Source of the DNA: DUPQ01 sp964563155
GTDB lineage: Bacteria; Bacillota; Clostridia; DUPQ01
Direction of reading: 5' to 3'
Length of the DNA stretch: 64,000 nucleotides
NCBI GenBank assembly: GCA_964563155.1
Contig: CAZLVL010000004.1
Location: 85,596-149,595 of the forward strand
Shown here piece by piece: positions 9,278 to 20,000 of the stretch (position 1 is its first letter; every line of letters starts with the position of its first letter). The notes under the pieces are model-generated. The model was not told the origin of the DNA and did no database searches. It saw nothing but the letters and a program-made list of their open reading frames with translations. Both the position numbers and the translations under genes were made by a program.

Positions 9278-9302
9278 AAAAACAAGGGAAACCTTGTTTT
9301 TT
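9278..9302. terminator. Bidirectional intrinsic terminator between oadB and the HTH gene
   Basis: A perfect 10-bp stem (AAAAACAAGG / CCTTGTTTTT) encloses a GAAA tetraloop. A-runs on one side and T-runs on the other let it work in both directions, serving oadB (+) and the convergent HTH gene (-). The rest of the 190-nt gap is AT-rich without a gene. Confidence 0.88.
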
Positions 9303-9379
9303 AGTCTTGTCTAATAATTATTATTCAAGTTTTATCTATTAAAATTTTATCTGCAATTTATAAAATATCTTATTTCTGA

Positions 9380-10762
9380 TTATTGATTGTTATCACTACT
9401 CAATTGATTCCAAAAGGTGGAAGTTAGATATTGAGTTGCAATATTATATTGGGTTGCTTTGTTTAAAATGTCAAAAACCTTATCTGTTCTTAGGTAATAA
9501 AGTTTTTCTATAGTTTGCTCTTCATTTGTCATATAGACAAGTGCTACTTTCTCAAAACAAACAAAGGTGGTAAGTCCAACTGATAGGTGAATAAAACGAA
9601 TATTCTCTGGAACATCATTTTCTACATAATGGTCATATCTTTTCAAATATTCTTTTCTTTTGTTTGGAGGAAAATTTATTATTCCAATAAAAGGAAGGTG
9701 GAGCTTACCATAAATTTTGAAGTAATCTACAATTAAAGAGGCACTTGCAAAGATGTTTTTATCATTCATAATTCTATCATTTAAAGAAAGTAACATGTCT
9801 TTCATTATTTGATTGCCTTCCATTTTATCAAGCTCTTCTTTGTTTACTAAGTAGCCAAGAGGAACAAAAGAGAATGTGCCCAAGATTCTATGCATACTAA
9901 AAAATTCTCTTGTATAAGCATCATTATTAACCAAGTCAATTACTTCTTTTTTATTGAAAGATACCTTTTCAATTTTATGATTAAAGATTGATTGAAAAAG
10001 TCTTGTAATCTGTGCCTTGTCATCAATAATGGTCATACATGGGGTATTATCATGTAAGCATGATAAATACATAATAAGTTCGCCTTTAAGTAGGATAAAG
10101 GCTGGCTCAATAGGATTATTTGTCATCCAAAAATCCATATCTGAATAATGGAACATACCATATAGTCTTTCAAAAAAAGATACATTTTGTAAATCAAGGG
10201 ATGCTTCAAGACTTGATATGGTGAAAATATGATTTGACTTCATTTTTGCTTTTGAAGATGCAGGCATAAACTTAATATCTTTAAAGATTTTTGTATTAAT
10301 CTCATTTGACCACAGCAAGGTTTCGTAGTACTCAAGTACATCAATTTTTGAGTTCATAAGATAATCTGACATAACAATACATATCATGTTTGTGATATTT
10401 CTGTAGCCAAGAAAAGTCAAAAAAGACTCTGATGTATTTGATTTTGCTATAACTGCGCTTTTATTTAAGGTATATTCAATACTTTGTCTAATAAAAATTT
10501 CAAGTTCTAAGATGTTAGGAAAGTCGTAAATCACGGGAAAAATTTCCTTAAGTTTTAAGTAGCATCCAGGACTATAAATTTTCTTAGCAAAATATGCAGC
10601 TGAATTTGAAACAAAGGTACTCTTGTCCTTGTATGTATATAACTTATCTTCACTCATCAGTTTGCTAAAAGCACTAGGTGTAAGATACATACACTGGGCA
10701 AAGTCTGTCTTTGTAGTCCCTGTAAGGGAAAGTAATTGGTTGTACAGCAAAGCAGCTGGCAT
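9380..10762 (-). CDS. Unrecognised 460-aa protein with N-terminal helix-turn-helix
   Basis: I do not recognise the family of the full-length protein. Residues about 8-36 (LLSLTGTTKTDFAQCMYLTPSAFSKLM) look like a Cro/CI- or Fis-like helix-turn-helix, with the recognition helix near TPSAFSKLM. The remaining 400 residues are soluble and mixed alpha/beta, with no transmembrane helix and no motif I can assign; they could be a ligand-sensing or dimerisation region. A clear AAGGAG site lies 5 nt before the start, at 10768-10773 on the complement. It is transcribed away from the giant adhesin and shares the 250-nt divergent region with it, the classic layout for a local regulator. That role is inference. 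Confidence is high that it is a gene and moderate that it binds DNA. Confidence 0.75.
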   Translation of the reverse strand: MPAALLYNQLLSLTGTTKTDFAQCMYLTPSAFSKLMSEDKLYTYKDKSTFVSNSAAYFAKKIYSPGCYLKLKEIFPVIYDFPNILELEIFIRQSIEYTLNKSAVIAKSNTSESFLTFLGYRNITNMICIVMSDYLMNSKIDVLEYYETLLWSNEINTKIFKDIKFMPASSKAKMKSNHIFTISSLEASLDLQNVSFFERLYGMFHYSDMDFWMTNNPIEPAFILLKGELIMYLSCLHDNTPCMTIIDDKAQITRLFQSIFNHKIEKVSFNKKEVIDLVNNDAYTREFFSMHRILGTFSFVPLGYLVNKEELDKMEGNQIMKDMLLSLNDRIMNDKNIFASASLIVDYFKIYGKLHLPFIGIINFPPNKRKEYLKRYDHYVENDVPENIRFIHLSVGLTTFVCFEKVALVYMTNEEQTIEKLYYLRTDKVFDILNKATQYNIATQYLTSTFWNQLSSDNNQ

Positions 10763-10795
10763 AAAAACTCCTTATTGATATCAAGTCTTACTATT

Positions 10796-10804
10796 AGTAT
10801 AGCA
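10796..10804 (-). promoter_or_regulatory. Extended -10 promoter of the HTH gene
   Basis: On the complement the sequence reads TGCTATACT, an extended -10 element (TGnTATACT), 33-41 nt upstream of the start codon. No good -35 is seen, which is common for extended -10 promoters. Confidence 0.5.
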
Positions 10805-10888
10805 TTTTACGATAAGGATTTAATTTTTACAAGTCTGTAATGAAAAATCAAGATGAATAGCTAAAAACGGAAATTATTAACAGATTAA

Positions 10889-10904
10889 TTTCCAATATTG
10901 GAAA
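10889..10904. promoter_or_regulatory. Perfect 16-bp palindrome, candidate operator
   Basis: TTTCCAATATTGGAAA is an exact inverted repeat roughly midway between the divergent HTH gene and the adhesin (127 nt and 116 nt from their starts). It has no T-run and so does not look like a terminator. A dimeric repressor or activator site is the natural reading. Which protein binds is unknown; the adjacent HTH protein is the first candidate. The remaining gap (10805-11010) is AT-rich, and I see no convincing promoter for the adhesin beyond a weak TATAAA at 10955-10960. Confidence 0.5.
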
Positions 10905-11020
10905 ATTGCAGGAGTTACCTTTCCTTTAATTTCAAGCAAGCTTTCCCTATGTTTTATAAAATTATAGAAACCTATGTATTAAGAATTGATTATGAAAAGT
11001 AAAGCTGATGAGGGTTAGTG

Positions 11021-14000
11021 ATGAAAATAAAATTTAGAAGGTCTTCTAGACAAATAACAAGTTGGATATTAGTTTTGTTAATATTACTTGGAAATATTAC
11101 ACTGACTAATAAAGTGTTTGCCGTTAAAGATGTGACAAGTCTACTTGAGCCAAATCTTGTTATGGAAATATGGCAAGATGGGGTACTAATAAATGATAAT
11201 GGGGAATTAGATTCTTTAAAACCTATTGTAGTTCGAATGAGTATGAAAGTGCCTGTTAAAGGTGATGATTATAATGCGGATCCTAGTACCTATGTTGAAA
11301 AAGGTGATACTGCAAATTTCAATCTTTCAAGTGCATTTACTGTATTAGGAGGAAGTGTTTTACCTTTGACCTTTAGTGGGGTTGATGTGGGCACAGTTGA
11401 GTTTAAAAATGATCCAAGTGGATCTTTGGTAGATATAGTTTTTAGTGGGGATGATGATGTATTTAATGGTGGATACTCAAGTGTTGAATGTGCTTTTAAT
11501 GGATATCTAGAATTTGATCCTAATTCAAAAAGCGTTTCTATTGGTGAAACGATTATAAAAATATTAGACAAGCAGTTTAAAATTATAATTGATGCAGACA
11601 ATGCAGATTATACTATAACAAAAACTGGAACTGTAGATAAGAAAAATCAAAAGGTAGACTGGTCTATAGAAGTTGGAGGAACTTTTGGTCCTAGCAATAT
11701 TCCAATTGATTTGAAGGGTTTTACTTTTAGGGATGATTTGAGCAGTGTTGGTGATTACATAGATGGATCATTTGGATATGGGGCACCTGTTAATCATGTG
11801 GATCCAGTGTATGCTGGGGATATTTTATCCTATACTTTTCCAGATTCAACTATTAGCCCTCAAACTGTTGTTTTTAGTACAAGAATACCTGACGATAAAT
11901 TTTATGCCGTTGCTAGTGTAGAGCAAACAATACCAAATGAAGCAGCAATTTTTTATGACGGAAAAGAGATGACAAAAGATCCTGCTGAGGTTAAGTTATT
12001 TCCAGATAAGTGGATTGAAAAGACTGGTACAACAAATGATGATCCAGGAGCTGCTGAATATGATCCTACAAATAGAACCATAACATGGACAATAACAGCC
12101 AATCAGCAAAAAAAGACTTTAGAAAACGTTATTATTACAGACATGCTAGCAGCTGGGTTGACATGGGAAGCCGCAGAATGGGGTTATTGGGATGATATAA
12201 CCTCAACATATATCAAACAAAGTGACCTGGCTCAACCGCCCTCTAATGAGTATGTAATTGGTGATATAGATGACCAGATTAGACTGATAATTACAGCTAA
12301 GGTCGATGACGATAGTTATGTTACACATATTGATGAGTTTTATAATGAAGCCTTTATAACTTGGGACGGACTTGCTTACTCTGGTGTTGGCTCTGGTTCA
12401 ATTGGTGTTCCTATCGGATATCCTGCAATTATAAAAACTAGTAGTTTAAAAAAGCCTGAAGGTACTATTAAGTGGTCATTTGTTGTGGATGCTAAAAAGC
12501 AGATTAATATGCCTATGCCCTTAACAGTCTATGATCTTTTAATTCATGGAGCTTCACTAGACCCAGGTTGGACAATAGATCATGCAGTGCCAATAGATTT
12601 GACCAAATTGACACCTAGATTCGATCAAAAATATGTGGATCTATCTTTTGTAGGAGCTGGGCTAACAATAACTAGACACGATGTTAAAGATAGCTCAAAT
12701 AATGTGGTAGGAGATTTGTTGGTAATTGAAGGAATGACAACAAATGATACGGAATATTCCTTTTCTTTTGATACATACATAACAAACCCAGATATTATAT
12801 TAAACAATGGCCAAAGCACTATACAAAATACTGCAAGCTTGTTTGGTAATAACATTTACTTGGATAATGCAAGTGCAGCGACAAGTTATTCTAGCAATAT
12901 TCTGGAAAAAGAAATGATCGAAGTTAAGAATGGTACTGACTTTGATGTTCCAGATATTTACAAGAATGATAGAACAAATGATGCAAATAAAGGATTTAAC
13001 TATAAAGATAAATCCGTGATATTTGTTCTTAATGTTAATGCAGACGGGGTAGATATTTCAAATCGGGTTAATGAGAATAATGAACAGTTAGGAAATGTAA
13101 CTGTTAAAGATACTTTACCAGTAGATTGGGAATTTGTTGATTTTCCATCAGGGGATAAGTTTCTCATTTTTGATGGTAGTGTGAGTAATGGTTCGTCAAT
13201 CACAGCTACAAATATGTATCCTTCTCCTGTTGGAAACCCTCCTTTAAAGAGCTCTTTAATTGCTGGCAATGAGGCAACTTTTGAATTTGAAGGACTTGAT
13301 AAAAAGTATATAATTCTTGTAAAAGCAAGACCTATAGCTGCAAAAATTAAAGAGTATTTTGAAAAAAATGGAGAATATTCCATAACAAACGAAGTTAACC
13401 TAGTTGCTGAAAAGTGGCCCAAAGGTGCCGAAGAAAAAACCATTGTTGATTTCAAGAGTAATATATTGGATAAGTATTATACCCACAAAGGGAATGGTGT
13501 AATTGAATGGACAGTAGAGTATCAACCCTATGATATTCAGCATCCAAATCTTAAAATAGAAGACACTATACCAGTTGGTTTGGAGTTAAGAAGAGATAGC
13601 TCTGGAAATCTTATAATTGGTGGAAACATCGAGGTTGTTGAAAGAGCATTGAATCTAGATGGCACAAGTACGGAAGGTTTAGATGTAGCAAATGATCCAG
13701 GCGTTGTAAGCTACGACCCTGTACAAAGAATTTTGACAATTGTAGTTCCAAAGGACGATATAGGTTACAGAATTTCATATATTACTGACATTACTGGAGA
13801 TCCTGGAGTGGTGCAAAACAGTGTTATACTTTCTGGTGATGATATTTCTTTTAGTGGAGATCCTGTTGACTATATTATTCTTGAAGCAGATTCATCTGCA
13901 ACAATGAAGAAAAATGGTAATATTTTAATACGTAAACAAGATGGACTTTCGACAGATCCACTACCAGATACTGAATTTACAATTTTTAGAAAAGTTGGTG

Positions 14001-17000
14001 TAAATTATATACTATATAGAGTTGGACAGACAAATGCCAGTGGTGAAATTGTATTTATGTCTATTCCTCCAGGAACATACTACTTTCAAGAAACAGCTGC
14101 TCCAGTTGGTTTTGTAGCTGATCCTACAATGCACACTTTGGAAGTTGTATATATGGGTGGAGGAGAGGTAAGAACAAAAGTTGATGGTCGAGAACATTTT
14201 GAAGTTTTGCCTCAAATAAACATTAAAAACTATAAGAACCTACCTGGAAGTATTAAACTTGAAAAAGTTATGGGATTAGGAACATCCTTTGGAGTAAATC
14301 ATAAGCATAGGTTTAAAATAACCTTTAGAGATTCTGGTGGAAATATAATCTCCTCTTCTAATGTCTTTAACTATTTAGGTTATGGTGGTGCTCACGGTGG
14401 TGTTATAGCAACTGGTGGTATTATTGAACTTGAAGAAGGTCAATGGGTAGTTATCCTTGGTCTTGAGCAGGGCATGAGATATGAGATTGAAGAAATTGAC
14501 TATCTAAAATACGGTTACGACATAGAGGATATAACTGCACCTGATTCTGTAGTTGGCAGTGTTGTAAGCGGAGAAGTAGCTGCTGCAACACGAGAAATAC
14601 AGTATAAGAACAAAAGAGAAGTTGATAGCATTACTATAAACAAGACTATAAGCGGAAATGGTGCAGGAACAAATGGCGCTATAAATGAGTTTGAATATAC
14701 TTTTACATTGAAAACAGATACAGCAAGCCCTGTTGATGTTGTAGGAAGTTTTCATTATACAATTACAGGTGGAGGCTCTGGTCCTGCAGGTGGTGTAATT
14801 AAAAGTGGTGAGAAGTTTAGATTAGAAGCTGGTGCAAACATTAAGATAGATGGAATTCCAGTTATATCAAAATATAAATTTGTAGAAAATAATTATTCAA
14901 TTAATGGATATGATCCAATACCTGCCCCTATTGAAGGCGTAATAGGTAATGGAGGGCCTATAGTCGATAACTTCAACAACAACAGAGATGTTGGTAATAT
15001 TGAAATAACTAAATTGACAGTAAGAAATGAAGATGGACATATAGATATACTAAATAAATTCAAGTTCACTGTTAACTTAAGAGTCGGAGGGAGTCATTTA
15101 GTAGGTATTTATGCTTATGAAATTAGGAAGACTGGTGATAACTCTTTGGTTAGTAGCGGGACTATTGAAAGTGGAAATGCAGCAGGAAACACTTTTGAAC
15201 TTGAAAAAGATCAAAAAATAATTATTTTAAACATTCCAGTGAATGCCACATTTACAATTACTGAGACTGACTATAGAATATGGGGCTATAGTCTAGATAG
15301 CCTTACAACAAACGGTGGCTCTATATCTGGAGATATAAATAACTTCTCTGTTACAGGTAATACTAATTCTGGGCAAGTACAAGAAGCTTCTTTTAGTAAC
15401 AAGAGAAATGTTGGTAATATAAAAATATCTAAAGCAACTGTTAGAAATCGTCCTGGTAATGCATCAATCCTAGAAGAGTTTGAGTATACTTTTAGTTTGA
15501 CAACAAAAGATGCACCAATAGTAGCAATTGAAGGTCTTTTCCATTATGACATTATTCAAACAGATACTAGTGTTGTTTTATCATCAGGTATAATAAAGCA
15601 TAATGATACTTTTGTACTTGAGAATAATCAGTCTATTGTAATTAAAGATATTCCCTATGATGCAGTATATAAGGTGACAGAAAAAGATTATACTCTGTGG
15701 GGTTATGAATTGACTGGTATTGTTACCTTAGGCTCTGGAATGTCAAGTAATGGAGCAAGTGTAACAGGGCAGACAAATGGTGATGGAATAAAACATGCAA
15801 CTTACACTAATACTAGAAATGTTGGTCATCTTGAAATATCTAAAGTGTTGGATGTAGACAGTTACAGACCAGAATCAAATAAAGAGTTTACATATAGCTT
15901 TTCATTAAGAACATCTGCAAATCAACCTATCTCAGGTACTTTTAATTACCTTATAACATATGCTGATTCAACAACTTCTAATGGTACTATAGCAAATGGA
16001 GGAACCTTCAAGCTTAAAGAAGGTGATAAAATTGAGATTTATGACTTACCTGTTAATGCGAAATATTCTGTTGTGGAATATAGCTATGTTGTTGATGGGT
16101 ATAGGGTAAGCGGTATAGATGTTAATGATGCAGCAAATATGTCGAAAAATGAAGCTTCTCGTAGTGCAACTGGTAGTACAAATAAAGACTTAGACCAAAC
16201 AGTAAAATTTGCAAACTTAAGAGAAGTGGGAGATTTAAAAGTTAGTAAGTTAGTAACAGGACTAGGTGGAGAAGTAAATAAGAAATTTGCATTCACAATT
16301 AGCTTTACTGATGTCCCACTGCCTGCTAAAACTTATGAATATAATATTTACAGAACTAGTGATGGTGTGAAAATAGGTGGACCTCATACAGTTAATTCTG
16401 TTGGTGCAAACACAATAGAACTTGAAGATGGACAATATGCTTTAATTGAAGCAATTCCTAAAAATGTTAAATATACAGTCGTAGAAACTGACTACTATGC
16501 ACAAGGATACAAACCTAATCCTTCAAACGGAACCCATAATGGAACAATTGAATATGTTGATAGTGCGGGTGTTGTGAAAAATGCTGACTTTGTGAACCGT
16601 ACTTTTGGTACCTTTAAGTTTGAAAAGAAAATTAGTGGTTTGAGTTACGACAATAGGGATTTTAAATTCAGAGTTATTTTTTCTGATAATGGAACATATC
16701 CATATACAAAAAGTGATGGAACTACAGGCACTATTGCTAGTGGAGGAACTATTGAATTAAAAGGTGATCAACATATTGTTCTTGAAGAAGTTGATGTTGG
16801 TGTGCTTGTTACTGTAGAAGAATACGATGTAGATGGTACTGCTTTCTTAGTAGATCCTGTAAGCAAAGAGCATCAAGATGTAATTGTAAGAGGTGTGGAA
16901 AAATCTGTAACCTTTACTAATACTACAATTGGTCATCTTGTTTTAACAAAAACAGTCAGTGGAATTTTTGCAGATTTAAATAAAAAATTCAAATTTGATA

Positions 17001-20000
17001 TAGAATTTGATGATGCTTTACCTCATGCTTATACTAGTATAAATGGTGGTCCATCAGGTACTATTACAACATCTGGTACTATAGAACTAAGTGATGGACA
17101 AGGAATTGAATTTGCGAATCTACCAGCAGCTTTAAATTACAGAATTGAAGAGCATGATTATGTCGCAGATGGTTATATGTGTCCTTCTTTCCAACGGGTA
17201 ACAACTGGCTCTATAACTCTAGGTAATACGGATGAAATTAACTATTTAAATAGTACCATTGGTAAGCTTAAGATTGAAAAAATCCTTGAAGGTGACCAAG
17301 GTAATATTGATTATGAGTTTGAGTTTAAGGTCACTATGACAGGTGTAGAGAATAAATCTTATGGATTTGATATACATAAAGCGAATCATGACTTAGTTTC
17401 AAGTGGGAATATTACTTTTGATAATGCAGGAATTTTGGAAGGTATTAAACTTAAAGCTGGTCAATACATCATAATTCACCATCTACCCTGTAGTGAAGCA
17501 TTTACTGTAGTGGAAACTGATCATTACAATGATGGATATAAACTGGTAGAAAAAACTGGTGATGTAGGAAATATTGTGCGTGGAGAAATAAAGACTGCAA
17601 CCTTTACGAACAAGACTGTGGGACATCTAGAGATTGAAAAGCTTGTTGATGATATAGCATATGGAGATGTAAATGATATCTTTGAATTTACAATTACTAT
17701 GACAGATTCAGCGGATGTACCTTTGGCTGGTACCTATTGGTATAACATTAATGGAGGTTTATATAATAATTCCATAACCTTGGATGCTTTCGGTAGTGAT
17801 ACTATAGAACTTAAACATAATGATGTAATCAATCTAATAGATCTACCACCAGGGACCAAATATACAATTACTGAAACAGACCCCTATAATAGAGGATACT
17901 TAATAGATTTAACGCCTAAAACAGGTGTAATAAATATAAATACTACAACTAAACTCTTGTTTACAAACAATACTGTAGGACACTTAAAAGTAGAAAAGAT
18001 TGTAGCAGGTAATGCTGGAGATTTAACAAAAGACTTTGAATTTGTTTTAGAATTACTTAATTCAGATGACACACCCCATGTTGGCAAGTATGAAAACTAT
18101 GATAAAGATGGTAATAAAAATCCAGTTGATATTGGTAACGGTGATACCTTTAAACTAAAGGGAGCTGAAAGTATCCTCATTACTAAGCTTCCCACAGGAG
18201 TAAAATACAAAATCACAGAAACTGACTATATTAATGATGGTTACATAACCAGCCCAAGCTTAATAGCTTCAGGAACTATTGTTAAAGCTAATGAAGCTAA
18301 TGCTAAGGTAGAAACATTTACAAATACCAAGGATGTTGGTTATCTAGAAATCACAAAAGAAGTTGATGGTTTTGGATCAGACCCCAATAAGTCTTTTACC
18401 TTTACAATAGACTTTGATGATACAGCTCCTCATGATTATACTGGCTTAAATGGAGGTCCCTCTGGAACAATAGCAAGCACTGGAACATTTGTGTTGAAAC
18501 ATGGTCAAGGTATACGTTTTGGAGATCTACCTGTAGGTGTTAAATATACTGTAACTGAGAATGATTACTTTGTTGATGGTTATTACACTGATCCTACAAC
18601 AAGAGTATTTACTGGTAATATTAGTTTAGGCATCACTGATAGAGCTGAGTATGTAAATACCATGTTAGGTAAACTTGAAATTCGAAAAGAGCTGGTAGGA
18701 GAAAAAGGTGATAATAATTTTGATTTCGAATTTAAAATTACTATGTTGGATGCCGCAAGCAAGACTTTTGCTTATGAAATATTTAATAATGACAATACAT
18801 TATTTAATAATGGAAACATAAACTTTAATGCTCTAGGTGAGTCAGATACTATTAAGCTTAAAAATGGTCAATATATAGTTATTCATCATTTACCAAGTGA
18901 TGCTTCATTTATCGTAACAGAAAGTGATCACTACAAAGATGGATATAAACAAGTTCTAGTAGTTGGTGATACTGGAGTTATTAAGTTAGGTGAAAAAGCT
19001 GATGCAAGCTTTACAAATCAGACAATAGGACATTTAGAGTTTGAAAAATTTATTGATGATGTCAATTTTGCAAATGCCAATGATGACTTTGAATTTACAA
19101 TTACCATGACTGATTCAGCGGATGTACCTTTGGTTGGTACATATTGGTATAACTTAAATGCAGGTGTATTTGACAAGTCCATAACTTTGGATGCTTTAGG
19201 TAGTGCAACTGTAGAGCTTAAACATGGAGATGTTATAAACATCAGAGAATTACCTCCAGGTACTAAGTACAGTATTACTGAGACAGATAGTTATGCTAGA
19301 GGATATCTAGTAGATGCAGCAACAAGAACTGGTGAAATTGATATCAATACAAAAGATTACTTCTTGTTTACCAATAAAGCCATAGGATATTTGAAACTTG
19401 AAAAATTTGTTGCTGGTAACGGAGGCGACTTAACTAAGAAATTTACCTTTACCATTACCTTTAGTGATGGAAAAACTTATCCATACAAAGGAAGTGGGGT
19501 AGCTGATGGTGTTCTTGCTAGTGGAACAACTATTGATTTAGCTCATGGAGAGAGTATCCTTTTTGAAGATCTACCTGCTGGTCTTGGTTATACCATTATT
19601 GAGAATGATTACGTAATGGATGGCTATTTTACAACAAGGGTAGATGATGTAGGAACAATATCTTTAGCTAATACATCAGAAGCTAGATTTACTAATACAA
19701 GAAACATAGGTGATTTAGAAGTAACTAAAACAGTAATAGGTGTGTCTGCAAAGCTATTTAAGTTTACTGTAGATTTTGTGGGTGCAAACTTCTTGTATGA
19801 CTACTATATTGATGGTGTATATGCTGGACAAATAGCAAGTGGAGGAAGCTTCCACTTGGCCCATGGACAAAAGGCTTTAATTAAAGAACTTCCTAGTGGC
19901 ACTACCTATAAAGTAACAGAGGATGATTATTTCATTGAAGGATATGTTACATCTAGTATCGATGAAACTGGTGTAATTGCAACTGGCTTGGTTTCCACTG

